Shown here: piece by piece, positions 53,808-62,420 of the stretch
How the letters are laid out: each line of letters begins with the position of its first letter
Position numbering within the stretch: the first letter of the stretch is position 1
Assembly: GCF_032598905.1 (NCBI RefSeq)
Contig: NZ_CP122458.1
Coordinates: forward strand, 6,163,001-6,227,000
Length of the DNA stretch: 64,000 nt
Source: Streptomyces sp. 11x1
GTDB taxonomy: Bacteria > Actinomycetota > Actinomycetes > Streptomycetales > Streptomycetaceae
Direction of reading: 5' to 3'
Program-made: the position numbers and the translations under genes
The notes under the pieces: model-generated
What the model was told of the DNA's origin: nothing
Seen by the model: only the letters and a program-made list of their open reading frames with translations
Databases searched by the model: none

Positions 53808-54887
53808 ATGCATGTCCCCGACGGATTCATCAACGCCCCCGTCTCGGCGGTCGCCGGAGTCGTCGCCGCCGGTGCGGTCGCGGTGAGTCTGCGCGGTGCC
53901 CGGCGCGAGTTGGACGAGCGGACGGCGCCCCTCGCCGGACTCGTAGCCGCGTTCATCTTCGCCGTGCAGATGCTGAACTTCCCGGTCGCGGCCGGGACCA
54001 GCGGACATCTGCTCGGCGGGGCCCTGGCCGCGATACTCGTGGGCCCCTGTACAGGGGTCCTCTGCGTGTCCGTGGTGCTCCTCATGCAGGGCGTCCTCTT
54101 CGCGGACGGCGGTCTCACCGCCCTCGGCGTGAACATCACGATCATGGGCGTGGTCACCTCCGTCGTCGGCTACGCCCTCTTCCGCGCGCTGGTCAGGATC
54201 CTCCCCCGCAAGCGGCGCTCGATCACCGTCTCGGCCTTCGTCGCCGCCCTGGTCTCCGTGCCCGCCTCGGCCGCCGCCTTCACCCTCGTGTTCGCGATCG
54301 GCGGCACCACGGACGTGCCGATCGGCTCGGTGCTCACCGCCATGGTCGGCGTCCACACCCTCATCGGCATCGGCGAGGCCGCGATCACCGCCGCCACGGT
54401 CGGCGCCGTCGTCGCCGTACGCCCGGACCTCGTGCACGGCGCCCGGGGCCTGACCGCTCCGCTCAAGCTCCGGGTGAACGGCGAGCTGGTGGACGCCCCC
54501 GCCGCCGAGCCGGCCACCACGCCCGTGCCCGTGCCCGCCGCCGCCCGCTCGACCCGCAAGCTGATCCTCGCCGGCCTCGGCACCTCCCTCCTGCTCGCCG
54601 GTGTCGTCAGCTTCTACGCCTCCGCCAGCCCCGACGGCCTGGAGAAGGTCGCCGCCGACAAGGGCTTCGACGCCAAGGCCGAGGACCACGCCGCCGCCGA
54701 CTCCCCGCTCGCCGACTACGGCGTCGAGGGCCTCACCGACGCCCGCCTCGCCGGCGGCCTCGCGGGCGTGATCGGTGTCGGCGTCACCGTCGTCGCCGGC
54801 ACCGGGATCTTCTGGGCCGTACGCAAGCGGCGCGGCGGCGAGGGCGAGGCCGCGTCGTCCCCCACCTCCGTGCCCGAGAACGCCTGA
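53808..54887 (+). CDS. cbiM: ECF nickel/cobalt transporter CbiM-CbiN fusion
   Basis: A 359-residue membrane protein. MHVPDGFIN at the N-terminus is the CbiM/NikM metal-binding start (the free N-terminus and His2 coordinate the ion), which fixes ATG 53808. Further spans include GTSGHLLGGALAAILVGP and ALGVNITIMGVVTSVVGYALF. The C-terminal part after a Pro/Val linker has two more helices and SPDGLEKVAADKGF, the PDGLE/CbiN-like domain. First gene of a three-gene ECF operon, behind a Nur-like box. Confidence 0.93.
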   Translation: MHVPDGFINAPVSAVAGVVAAGAVAVSLRGARRELDERTAPLAGLVAAFIFAVQMLNFPVAAGTSGHLLGGALAAILVGPCTGVLCVSVVLLMQGVLFADGGLTALGVNITIMGVVTSVVGYALFRALVRILPRKRRSITVSAFVAALVSVPASAAAFTLVFAIGGTTDVPIGSVLTAMVGVHTLIGIGEAAITAATVGAVVAVRPDLVHGARGLTAPLKLRVNGELVDAPAAEPATTPVPVPAAARSTRKLILAGLGTSLLLAGVVSFYASASPDGLEKVAADKGFDAKAEDHAAADSPLADYGVEGLTDARLAGGLAGVIGVGVTVVAGTGIFWAVRKRRGGEGEAASSPTSVPENA

Positions 54888-54888
54888 C

Positions 54889-55650
54889 ATGGGCGCGGGC
54901 CACGTCCACAAGCTCTACCGGCACGCGCACTCGCCCGTGCACGACCTGCCGCCGCACACCAAACTCGCGGCTGTCTTCGCCTTCGTCATCGTCGTGGTGT
55001 CGACGCCGCGGGAGGCGATGTGGGCGTTCGGGCTGTACGCCGTGCTGCTGGGCGTGGTCGCGTACGTGGCGCGTGTCCCCTACGGGTTGCTGCTCCGACG
55101 CCTGCTGATCGAGGTCCCGTTCGTCGCGTTCGCCGTGCTGATGCCGTTCGTGGCGCAGGGCGAGCGCGTCGAGGTCCTCGGGATGTCGCTGAGCGTCAGT
55201 GGGTTGTGGGGCGCCTGGAACGTCCTCGCCAAGGGGACGCTGGGCGTCGCCGCGTCCGTCCTCCTCGCCTCCACCACCGAACTGCGCGCCCTCCTCCTCG
55301 GCCTCCAACGGCTCGGACTGCCGCCGCTGCTCGTCCAGATCGCGTCCTTCATGATCCGTTACGGCGACGTCATCACCGACGAGCTGCGGCGGATGCGGAT
55401 CGCGCGCGAGTCACGCGGGTTCGAGGCGAGCGGCGTACGGCACTGGGGCGTGCTCGCCAAGACCGCCGGGGCGCTGTTCATCCGCTCGTACGAGCGCGGC
55501 GAGCGGGTCCATCTGGCCATGATCAGCCGGGGGTACGCGGGCACCATGCCCGTCATCGACGAGGTGACCGCGTCCCGGGCGCAGTGGTCGTACGCCTTCG
55601 CCCTCCCGGTCGCCGCGCTCGTCGTCTGTCTGCTGGGATGGAGCCTGTGA
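54889..55650 (+). CDS. cbiQ: ECF transporter T component CbiQ
   Basis: A 253-residue membrane protein that links the substrate unit to the ATPase. It starts MGAGHVHKLYRHAHSPVHDLPPHTKLA, has spans between about 28 and 120, then the two coupling motifs MRIARESRGFEA and AMISRGYAG. ATG 54889 is one base after the cbiM stop. The last codons overlap the cbiO start. Confidence 0.92.
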   Translation: MGAGHVHKLYRHAHSPVHDLPPHTKLAAVFAFVIVVVSTPREAMWAFGLYAVLLGVVAYVARVPYGLLLRRLLIEVPFVAFAVLMPFVAQGERVEVLGMSLSVSGLWGAWNVLAKGTLGVAASVLLASTTELRALLLGLQRLGLPPLLVQIASFMIRYGDVITDELRRMRIARESRGFEASGVRHWGVLAKTAGALFIRSYERGERVHLAMISRGYAGTMPVIDEVTASRAQWSYAFALPVAALVVCLLGWSL

Positions 55651-56423
55651 CCGTGTCCGAACCCCTCCTCGCCCCGTCGCTCGAAGTCGCCGGGCTCGCC
55701 TTCGCCTACCCCGACGGCCACCAGGCCCTCTTCGGGGTCGACTTCACCATCGGACGCGGCGAACGCGTCGCGCTGCTCGGGCCCAACGGAGCCGGCAAGA
55801 CCACCCTCGTCCTGCACCTCAACGGCATCCTCACCGGGGGCGCGGGCACGGTGACCGTCGCCGGGATGCCCGTCGGCAAGCGGCACATGGCCGAGATCCG
55901 GCGGAAGGTCGGCATCGTCTTCCAGGACCCCGACGACCAGCTCTTCATGCCGACCGTGCGGGAGGACGTGGCCTTCGGGCCGGCGGCGGCGGGCATGACC
56001 GGGGCCGAGTTGGAGGCCCGGGTGGACCGGGCGCTCGAACAGGTCGGCATGGCGCAGTTCAAGGAACGGCCGCCGCACCACCTCTCGTTCGGGCAGCGGC
56101 GGCGGGTGGCCGTGGCGACGGTGCTCGCCATGGAGCCGGAGATCCTCGTCCTCGACGAGCCGTCCTCCAACCTCGACCCGGCGTCGCGGCGCGAACTGGC
56201 CGACATCCTGAGGTCGTTGGACGTCACGGTCCTCATGGTCACGCACGATCTGCCGTACGCGCTCGAACTGTGCCCGCGGTCGCTGATCCTCAGCGAGGGG
56301 GTGATCGCGGCGGACGGCCCGACGGGTGAACTCCTGGTCGACGAGGACCTGATGCGGGCGCATCGGCTTGAACTGCCGTTCGGATTCGATCCGCGGTCGG
56401 TGAACGGCCGGACGGGGGCCTGA
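55638..56423 (+). CDS. cbiO: ECF transporter ATPase CbiO
   Basis: A 261-residue ABC ATPase. Walker A LLGPNGAGKTTLVLHLNG, Q-loop VFQDPDDQLFMPTV (ECF-type), signature LSFGQRRRVAVATVLA, Walker B ILVLDEPSSNLD and H-loop VTHDLPYA are present. ATG 55638 overlaps cbiQ by 13 bp. GTG 55647, which forms a GTGA overlap and has GGAG upstream, is an equal candidate. Completes a Ni/Co uptake system. Confidence 0.93.
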   Translation: MEPVTVSEPLLAPSLEVAGLAFAYPDGHQALFGVDFTIGRGERVALLGPNGAGKTTLVLHLNGILTGGAGTVTVAGMPVGKRHMAEIRRKVGIVFQDPDDQLFMPTVREDVAFGPAAAGMTGAELEARVDRALEQVGMAQFKERPPHHLSFGQRRRVAVATVLAMEPEILVLDEPSSNLDPASRRELADILRSLDVTVLMVTHDLPYALELCPRSLILSEGVIAADGPTGELLVDEDLMRAHRLELPFGFDPRSVNGRTGA

Positions 56424-56450
56424 AAAGGCTGGGACGGAGTCCCGGCTCCT

Positions 56451-56473
56451 CAGGGGCGCGGGGAACTGCGCGA
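56451..56473. repeat. REP-like element
   Basis: CAGGGGCGCGGGGAACTGCG and a few further bases, the same motif as at 1-58 and 62174-62299. Here it lies singly in the gap between cbiO and ohrR. Confidence 0.6.
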
Positions 56474-56516
56474 ACAACCTCCACCGGCCCCGCGGACGAA
56501 TACGGCGTCCGCGACA

Positions 56517-56990
56517 ATGGACCACGTGACGAACCAAGCGGATGCGCCCCGGCACGGCTCACTGCTCCTCGACGAGCAGTTGTGCTTCGCGCTCTACGCG
56601 GCCCAGCGCGCGGTCACCGCCGCGTACCGCCCGCTGCTCGACGAACTCGGCCTGACCTACCCGCAGTACCTGGTCATGCTCTCCCTCTGGGAGCACGGGG
56701 AGACCAGCGTCAAGGACCTGGCGGGCACCCTGCGCCTCGACTACGGCACGGTCTCGCCGTTGCTGAAGCGGCTGGAGTCGGCCGGCCTGCTGCGCCGGGA
56801 GCGGTCGCCGCGCGACGAGCGCTCCGTGCGGATCGCCCTCACCGGGCGCGGCGAACAGCTCCGCGAGCGCGCGGCCGCCGTCCCCGCCACCCTCGCCGCC
56901 GCCACCGGGCTGCAGGGCCCCGAGGTGACCCGGCTGCGTGAGGAGCTGTGGCAGCTGACGGCAAGGGCGACCAGGGCGGCGGGCCGCTGA
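56517..56990 (+). CDS. ohrR: Organic hydroperoxide-responsive MarR regulator OhrR
   Basis: A 157-residue MarR-family repressor. LLLDEQLCFALYAAQRAVTAAYRPLLDELGLTYPQYLVML contains the Cys (about residue 22) that OhrR proteins oxidise to sense peroxides. The winged helix is VKDLAGTLRLDYGTVSPLLKRLESAGLLRRERSPRDERSV. It lies 128 bp upstream of ohr in the same direction, with an inverted repeat between. Repression of ohr, relieved by organic peroxides, is the known role of the family. Confidence 0.92.
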   Translation: MDHVTNQADAPRHGSLLLDEQLCFALYAAQRAVTAAYRPLLDELGLTYPQYLVMLSLWEHGETSVKDLAGTLRLDYGTVSPLLKRLESAGLLRRERSPRDERSVRIALTGRGEQLRERAAAVPATLAAATGLQGPEVTRLREELWQLTARATRAAGR

Positions 56991-57003
56991 GCACGGTTAC
57001 CCA

Positions 57004-57026
57004 TGGTTACTACCCCCTGGTAACCA
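57004..57026. promoter_or_regulatory. OhrR operator candidate
   Basis: TGGTTAC (57004-57010) and GTAACCA (57020-57026) form a perfect 7-bp inverted repeat with a 9-bp centre. A further GGTTAC starts at 56995. Position between ohrR and ohr fits an OhrR operator. Confidence 0.65.
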
Positions 57027-57118
57027 CACTCCCCTACCGGCCGGTACCTTGTGCACGATGTATTCGTGCGCGCCTGTCCTGGGGAGGCCACGCGCTCGTC
57101 CCGGGGGAGGCCAGGGGA

Positions 57119-57577
57119 ATGACTGACGACACCGCTGTGGAGACCCGCACCGACACGCGTCCGACGAAGATCATGTACGTCGCCGAGGCCACCGCGCACG
57201 GCGGTCGTGACGGCTACATCAGCAGTCAGGACGGCCAGATCGACCTCAAGGTCGCGATGCCGCCGGCGTTGGGCGGCGACGGCGACGGCACCAACCCCGA
57301 GCAGCTGTTCGCCGCCGGGTACAGCTCCTGCTTCCACAACGCGCTGGTCCTCGTCGGCCGCCGTGCGGGCTACGACCTGACCGGCTCCACCGTCGCCGCG
57401 AAGGTCGGCATCGGCCCCAACCAGCAGCGTGGCTACGGCCTCGCCGTCGCCCTCAGCGTCTCCCTCCCGGTCATCGACCAGGACGTCGCGGCCGAGCTCG
57501 TCGACGCCGCCCACCAGGTCTGCCCGTACTCGAACGCCACCCGCGACAACATCGACGTCACGATCGTGCTGGGCTGA
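57119..57577 (+). CDS. ohr: Organic hydroperoxide reductase Ohr
   Basis: A 152-residue OsmC/Ohr peroxidase. TNPEQLFAAGYSSCFHNAL holds the peroxidatic Cys and VDAAHQVCPYSNATRDNIDVTI holds the resolving Cys, the pair that distinguishes Ohr from other OsmC proteins. It reduces fatty-acid and alkyl hydroperoxides with a lipoylated or dithiol donor. ATG 57119 is the start, preceded by GGGGGAGG and GGGG. Confidence 0.94.
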   Translation: MTDDTAVETRTDTRPTKIMYVAEATAHGGRDGYISSQDGQIDLKVAMPPALGGDGDGTNPEQLFAAGYSSCFHNALVLVGRRAGYDLTGSTVAAKVGIGPNQQRGYGLAVALSVSLPVIDQDVAAELVDAAHQVCPYSNATRDNIDVTIVLG

Positions 57578-57683
57578 GCCGGGCTCCACCGCGCCCCGGG
57601 CGCGGGAATCCGGGGCCGTGCGTGTACGTTGCACCCGTCGCCGTGACGAACGCGGCGAGTGTGAACGGACAGGGAGCACCGAC

Positions 57684-58913
57684 GTGGACGTGAACGGTAC
57701 GGTCGCCGAGGGCTTCGAGCCGGTCAGGGCCGCGTTCGTACGCAACTTCGAGGCGCTGGGCGAGCGGGGCGCGGCGGTCGTCGTGTACCGCCACGGGCGC
57801 AGGGTCGTCGACCTGTGGGCCGGGACCCGGGACGTCGACGGCACCGAACCCTGGCGGCGGGACACCGCCCAGATCGTGCGCTCGGCGACCAAGGGCGTCG
57901 CCGCCGCCGTACCGCTGATGCTGGCCGAGCGCGGTGAACTGGACCTGGACGTACCCCTGGGCCGGTACTGGCCGGAGTTCAAGGCGCACGGCAAGGACCG
58001 GGTGCTGGTGCGGCACGTGCTCAACCACCGGGCCGGGCTCCCCGTCCTCGACCACCCCCTCACCCCCGCCGAGGCGCTGGACCCGCGCCGGGGACCCGAG
58101 GCCGTCGCCGCGCAGACGCCCGCGTGGAAGCCCGGCACCGCCCACGGCTACCACCCCCTCACCTACGGCTGGCTGCTCGACGAACTGGTCCGGCGCGTGA
58201 CCGGCCGGGGCACCGGCGAGTGGATCGCGTCCGAGATAGCCGCCCCGCTGGGCCTCGCCGCCGACCTGTGGCTGGGCCTGCCGGACTCGGTGGCGGCGAC
58301 GGGTCGGGTCGGCCGCGCCGGACGCCTGGAAGCGGCGCCCGAGCCCACCGGCGGCCTCAGGGTCCGCGCCAAGCGGTCGGTCACCGAGGCCTACGACGAC
58401 CCGGACTCCCTCACCCGCCGGGCCTTCGCCGCGATCACCCCGTTCCCCGACCAGAACGACCCCGCGTACCGCGCGGCCGCGCTCCCGGCGACCAACGGCA
58501 TCGCCACGGCCGACGGCCTGGCCCGCTTCTACGCGGCACTCGTCGGCGAGGTCGAGGGCGCGGGCGCGGGCGGCGGCGAGGCCGAAGGCGCGGACGGCGG
58601 CGAGGTCGGTGGCGTACGGCTGTTCGGCCCGGCGACGCTGGCGGCGGCCCGCGCGGAGGAGTCCTCCGGCCCCGACCGCGTCCTCGTCGTCAACACCCGC
58701 TTCGGACTGGGCTACATGCTCCATGGGACCGCCTCCCCACTGCTGGCCCCGACCTCCTTCGGCCACCCCGGCCGCGGCGGCCCCCTCGGCTTCGCCGACC
58801 CCGAGTCAGGCATCGCCTTCGGCTACGTCACCAACGGCTACCGCAAGACGGTGACGGCGGACCCGAGGGCGCAGGCGCTGGTGCGGGCGGTGCGGGAGGC
58901 CCTGAAGGGCTGA
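57684..58913 (+). CDS. Serine hydrolase, beta-lactamase/EstB family
   Basis: A 409-residue cytosolic serine hydrolase of the class C beta-lactamase fold. The nucleophile motif is SATKG (IVRSATKGVAAA, about residue 70), with the catalytic Tyr in GYHPLTYGWLLDE and HPGRGGPLGFADPESGIAFGYVTN near the end. A Gly/Glu-rich insertion (EGAGAGGGEAEGADGGEVGG, about 290-310) is unusual. GTG 57684 has AGGGAG 7 bp upstream. It is likely an esterase/carboxylesterase rather than a resistance enzyme. Confidence 0.87.
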   Translation: MDVNGTVAEGFEPVRAAFVRNFEALGERGAAVVVYRHGRRVVDLWAGTRDVDGTEPWRRDTAQIVRSATKGVAAAVPLMLAERGELDLDVPLGRYWPEFKAHGKDRVLVRHVLNHRAGLPVLDHPLTPAEALDPRRGPEAVAAQTPAWKPGTAHGYHPLTYGWLLDELVRRVTGRGTGEWIASEIAAPLGLAADLWLGLPDSVAATGRVGRAGRLEAAPEPTGGLRVRAKRSVTEAYDDPDSLTRRAFAAITPFPDQNDPAYRAAALPATNGIATADGLARFYAALVGEVEGAGAGGGEAEGADGGEVGGVRLFGPATLAAARAEESSGPDRVLVVNTRFGLGYMLHGTASPLLAPTSFGHPGRGGPLGFADPESGIAFGYVTNGYRKTVTADPRAQALVRAVREALKG

Positions 58914-59142
58914 AGGGGCTGCGCGGCCCGGCCGCGGCCCCGCCCTCGGCACGGGGCGTACCTTGCGCTACGGCGCGGGCAGACCTCGCGGAGGGCGGCC
59001 GCCGCGGTGAGCGGACGGACCGGCCCAGGGCTCCCCCGTGGTGTCCTGGCCCGATCCCGGAGATTCGGACGACCGCCCTCCGCGGCGGCGCTCACCAGGA
59101 TGCGTCGAATTTCCCCGCGTGTCGTTGGCAGACGGTCCACTG

Positions 59143-60189
59143 TCACTTGGCAACGAGTCCACTGTTCACCGCCCCCTCGGCGGCGATCCGGCTCCGCAGC
59201 TCGCTCGGCGGCACCCCGTACGCCGTACGGAACGCCCGGCTGAACTCGGCCGCCCGTGGAAACCCCCAGCGCGCCCCGATCGCGTGGATCGGCGTGGCCC
59301 GCAGAACGGGGTCGAGGGCGGTGAGATCGCGGTACGCGTTCCGCAGCCGCTGGTCGCGGACGTATGCCGCGACGGTCAGGCCCTCCGCCTGGAAGAGCCG
59401 GTGCAGATAGCTGCGGGAGATGTGGTGGGCGGCGGCGATGGCCGCGGGCGTGAGGTCGGGGTCGCCCAGGTGCCGCCGTATGAACACCTTGATGTTCAGC
59501 AGCAGCGTCCGCCTGTGGGCTTCCGGTGTCAGGCGCGGCTCCGTGTCGGCGACATGGCCGAAGAGCGCGGTGATCAGATCGGCGACGACCGTGCCCAGGC
59601 GGGACGCGTCGGCCGGCCCGTACGGGGCCGTGTCCTCGGCCAGCCGCATCAGGAACTGCGCGAGCAGCGCGCCGACGCCCTCCCGGCCCGACAGACGGCT
59701 GCCGATCACCCGGTCCGCCTTGTGCGCGGGCAGGGCGACGAGGGAGCGCGGTATCTCGATGCCGACGGTGGTGACCGGTTCGGTGCCGGTGAGGATCTCG
59801 TACGCCATCGAGGTGCAGTTGACGTGGAAGTCCTGCGCCTCGTACGCGGTTTGCTGTCGGCCCCAGGTGGCGGCGCCCTCGCCCTGGAGGAGGAGGGAGA
59901 GATGGAACGTCTCCGGGTCGGACTGCCGGACCATCCTCGGGGTGCGGCGGAAGACGATCGGGTCGAAGGTGGCGGGCCAGATCGTCACGTCGCCCAGAGC
60001 GATCAGGCGTTGGTGGGCGTGGTAGTCGGCGCCGGGGTGGTGGCCGCGGTCGGCCGTCGACAGGGGGATGGGGACCAGGTCCATGGGCGCGTGCGTCTGC
60101 CGCAGCAGCTCCGCCCAGGCCTCGAACCGGGCGTCCACCGGGAGGTCCACGGACCGGAAGACCGACTCGTGCAACACGGGGTCAGTCAA
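59143..60189 (-). CDS. AraC-family regulator
   Basis: A 348-residue regulator: an AraC-binding-like N-terminal domain (ESVFRSVDLPVDARFEAWAELLRQTHAPMDL) and two C-terminal helix-turn-helix units (LTPAAIAAAHHISRSYLHRLFQ; IGARWGFPRAAEFSRAFRTAYGVPPSELR). The class often controls stress or catabolic genes. No adjacent target is clear. The gap to the serine hydrolase (58914-59142) holds inverted GGAGGGCGG/CCGCCCTCC segments. Confidence 0.9.
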   Translation of the reverse strand: MTDPVLHESVFRSVDLPVDARFEAWAELLRQTHAPMDLVPIPLSTADRGHHPGADYHAHQRLIALGDVTIWPATFDPIVFRRTPRMVRQSDPETFHLSLLLQGEGAATWGRQQTAYEAQDFHVNCTSMAYEILTGTEPVTTVGIEIPRSLVALPAHKADRVIGSRLSGREGVGALLAQFLMRLAEDTAPYGPADASRLGTVVADLITALFGHVADTEPRLTPEAHRRTLLLNIKVFIRRHLGDPDLTPAAIAAAHHISRSYLHRLFQAEGLTVAAYVRDQRLRNAYRDLTALDPVLRATPIHAIGARWGFPRAAEFSRAFRTAYGVPPSELRSRIAAEGAVNSGLVAK

Positions 60190-60330
60190 CCACAGGGAGG
60201 AATCGGGCCTGTTGGGCGCCCGGGCCCGCGCCGACGGAGCCCCGGCCGACGGGGGTCGGCCGGGGTGGTGGGGTCGGGTCGCGCCGCCGGGCGCCTCCTA
60301 CTCGCCCGCCGGGCGCCTGTCGCCGCCCGC

Positions 60331-60606
60331 TCAGAGGGCTATCGGGTGGGACGTCCTGCCCGATGCCTCGTCTATCTCGTCGTGGGCCTTGGTGAGGAGC
60401 TTCATGGCGAGCTCGTTCAAGGCCCTGGCCCCGGCTATCTCCTCGCCGACCCGGGGCTGATTGGCGTCGGTCTGGTGGCGGCTGGCGTAGCCGTTGGCGC
60501 GTACTTCCTTCCCGTCGGGGAGCCGGACGAGGGCCGCCGCCCGTGTGCGCTGATCGTCCTCCTGGAACTCCAGCTCGATGTGCCATCCGACAGCGGTTTT
60601 CATCAT
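60331..60606 (-). CDS. DUF1876 (dsRBD-like) protein
   Basis: A 91-residue protein: MMKTAVGWHIELEFQEDDQRTRAAALVRL, GKEVRANGYASRHQTDANQP, RVGEEIAGARALNELAMKLL. This is the DUF1876 pattern, a small dsRBD-like fold frequent in actinobacteria, function unknown. ATG 60606 has GGAGGTGAT 5 bp upstream and is preferred to the frame start at 60681. Confidence 0.88.
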   Translation of the reverse strand: MMKTAVGWHIELEFQEDDQRTRAAALVRLPDGKEVRANGYASRHQTDANQPRVGEEIAGARALNELAMKLLTKAHDEIDEASGRTSHPIAL

Positions 60607-60720
60607 GACGATCACCTCCGGAACCGCTCTCTCCAGAGTGCTCCTCCCCGCCGACGGATGCACGACCTGCGCCCGGCCCACACGATGCCCGCCCCGCGTC
60701 CTGCTTCTCCCGTCCCCCGT

Positions 60721-61566
60721 CTACCCGGCCCGCAGCATCAGCCCGATGCCCACCACCAGCAGTCCCGCAGCCACCAGGCGGGGCGCTCCGAACCGTTCCT
60801 TGAAGAGCACCGCGCCTATCGCCGCCCCCACGATGATCGACGACTCCCGCAGGGCCGCAATGGGTGCCAACTCGGCCTTCGTCTGGGCCCACAGGACCAG
60901 CCCGTACGCCGCCACGGACAGCGCGGCGCCGAGGAGGCCCACACCGGCGTACGGCCGGAGGCGCGCGACCGTCTCCCCGCGCCACCGCCAGGCCGCGTAC
61001 GCGGGGATCGCGAGCCCCTCCAGCGCCATCAGCCAGGCGATGTAGGCCATCGTGGACCCGGAGGCCCGGACACCGAGGCCGTCCACGACCGTGTACGCCG
61101 CGATGGACAGGCCCGTGGCCAGCGCCGCCCCGATCGCCGCCCAGTGCGGCCGGCCGCCACGCAGTCCCCACAGCGCGACGCCCGTCAGCCCGGCGCAGCT
61201 CAGCAGGATGCCGGCCGTGGCCCAGCCGTCCGGCACCTCGTCCGCGAAGACCGCGGCGAGGACGGTGACGACGAGGGGTGCGGAGCCGCGGGCGATCGGG
61301 TACGCCTGGCCGAAGTCGCCCAGCCGGAAGGACGTCATCAGCAGCACGTAGTAGACGAGGTGAATGACCACCGACGCGATCAGGTACGGCCACGCGGCGG
61401 ACTCCGGGAGCGACACGAAGGGCACCATCGCGAACCCGATCAGCGCGCCGCCGCCGGCTATCAGCGTGAACCCGACGAGCTTGTCCGTGATCCTGTGCGC
61501 GATCGCGTTCCAGCTGGCGTGGGTCACGGCGGCGAGCAGCACCGCCGCGGTGACGAGCGGCGTCAC
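60721..61566 (-). CDS. EamA/DMT-family transporter
   Basis: A 281-residue membrane protein with ten predicted spans in two EamA repeats: VTAAVLLAAVTHASWNAIAH opens the first, LVVTVLAAVFADEVPDGWAT closes it, and ALRESSIIVGAAIGAVLFKERFGAPRLVAAGLLVVGIGLML ends the second. Start GTG 61566 overlaps the stop of the YbaK gene (GTGA), so the two are cotranslated. Metabolite export is the usual role. The substrate is unknown. Confidence 0.88.
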   Translation of the reverse strand: MTPLVTAAVLLAAVTHASWNAIAHRITDKLVGFTLIAGGGALIGFAMVPFVSLPESAAWPYLIASVVIHLVYYVLLMTSFRLGDFGQAYPIARGSAPLVVTVLAAVFADEVPDGWATAGILLSCAGLTGVALWGLRGGRPHWAAIGAALATGLSIAAYTVVDGLGVRASGSTMAYIAWLMALEGLAIPAYAAWRWRGETVARLRPYAGVGLLGAALSVAAYGLVLWAQTKAELAPIAALRESSIIVGAAIGAVLFKERFGAPRLVAAGLLVVGIGLMLRAG

Positions 61567-62102
61567 GCGACCGGCTCGCCCGGCTCGTCGGTGGCGGCGG
61601 TCTCGCGGACGTCCACCAGGGTCGCCCCCGCGTGCGCGATCAAGGCCTCGGGCTCCATGGGGAAGACGGTGTACGGCGTGCCGGCCGCCGCCCACACCGT
61701 CGCGTGCGCGAGGAGCGAGCGGTCCGCGAGGACGCGCGTCCTCGTCCGGTGCCCGAAGGGCGGGACCCCGCCGATCGCGTACCCGGTCGTCTCGCGTACG
61801 ACGTCGGCGCGGGCGCGGGTGACCTTCGTGGCGCCGAGTTCACGCCGGACCAGCTCCACGTCGACGCGGGAGGCGCCGTCCATGAGCACCAGCACGGGGA
61901 CGCCGTCGGCGGCGAAGATCAGCGACTTGCAGATCTCGCTCAGCTCACAGCCGAGGGCGGCGGCCGCCTCCGCCGCGGTGCGGGTGGCCTCCGGGAAACG
62001 GCGGATGTGGTGGTGCAGTTCGTCGAGGCCCAGGGTGGTGAGTGCCTCGGTGAAGAGGGGGTGGGCTCCGGAGTCGGTGGTGTCCTGTGCGTCGGTGGTC
62101 AT
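61563..62102 (-). CDS. YbaK/EbsC-type aminoacyl-tRNA deacylase
   Basis: A 179-residue trans-editing domain. CELSEICKSLIFAADGVPVLVLMDG has the conserved Lys, ELGATKVTRARADVVRETTGYAIGGVPPFGH has the GxxPPFG loop, and RVLADRSLLAHATVWAAAGTP follows. It removes wrong amino acids from tRNA (Cys or Ala class in relatives). ATG 62102. Coupled to the EamA gene downstream. Confidence 0.88.
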   Translation of the reverse strand: MTTDAQDTTDSGAHPLFTEALTTLGLDELHHHIRRFPEATRTAAEAAAALGCELSEICKSLIFAADGVPVLVLMDGASRVDVELVRRELGATKVTRARADVVRETTGYAIGGVPPFGHRTRTRVLADRSLLAHATVWAAAGTPYTVFPMEPEALIAHAGATLVDVRETAATDEPGEPVA

Positions 62103-62420
62103 GTGCGGCACCGTAGTGGTGGGTGTAGGGGCCATGCGAGTGGGTTGTCGGGGTGCGTCGCCCGGTGCGGGGCCGGTGGGGCTTCTCGCGCAGTTCTCCG
62201 CGCCCCTGAAGACAAAGACCAGGCCCTGCGGGCCTGAAAAGCTCGGGGCGCAGCCCCTGCTTTTCAGGGGCGCGGGGAACTGCGTGACCAGCCCCCACCC
62301 ACCCGCACTCGACAACGCACCGGGCGACGCACCGCAAACGAACCAGCCCCGCCCCCGAAAACTCATCCAGCAACAGAGACGGCACTGGACCGACTGATCC
62401 GTTTCGCTGACGATCGAGGG
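62103..62420. other. Divergent intergenic region
   Basis: 318 bp between the YbaK and RBBP9-like genes, mostly taken up by the REP-like hairpin at 62174-62299. Promoters for both sides should lie at its edges. No other signal is seen. Confidence 0.5.
62174..62299. repeat. Large REP-like hairpin
   Basis: The left arm has GGTGGGGCTTCTCGCGCAGT onward to 62210, the right arm is TTTTCAGGGGCGCGGGGAAC to GGGGGCTGG-complementary bases at 62299. Inner hairpins such as AGGCCCTGCGGGCCT (62221-62235) fold in the loop. Same family as 1-58 and 56451. Confidence 0.75.
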
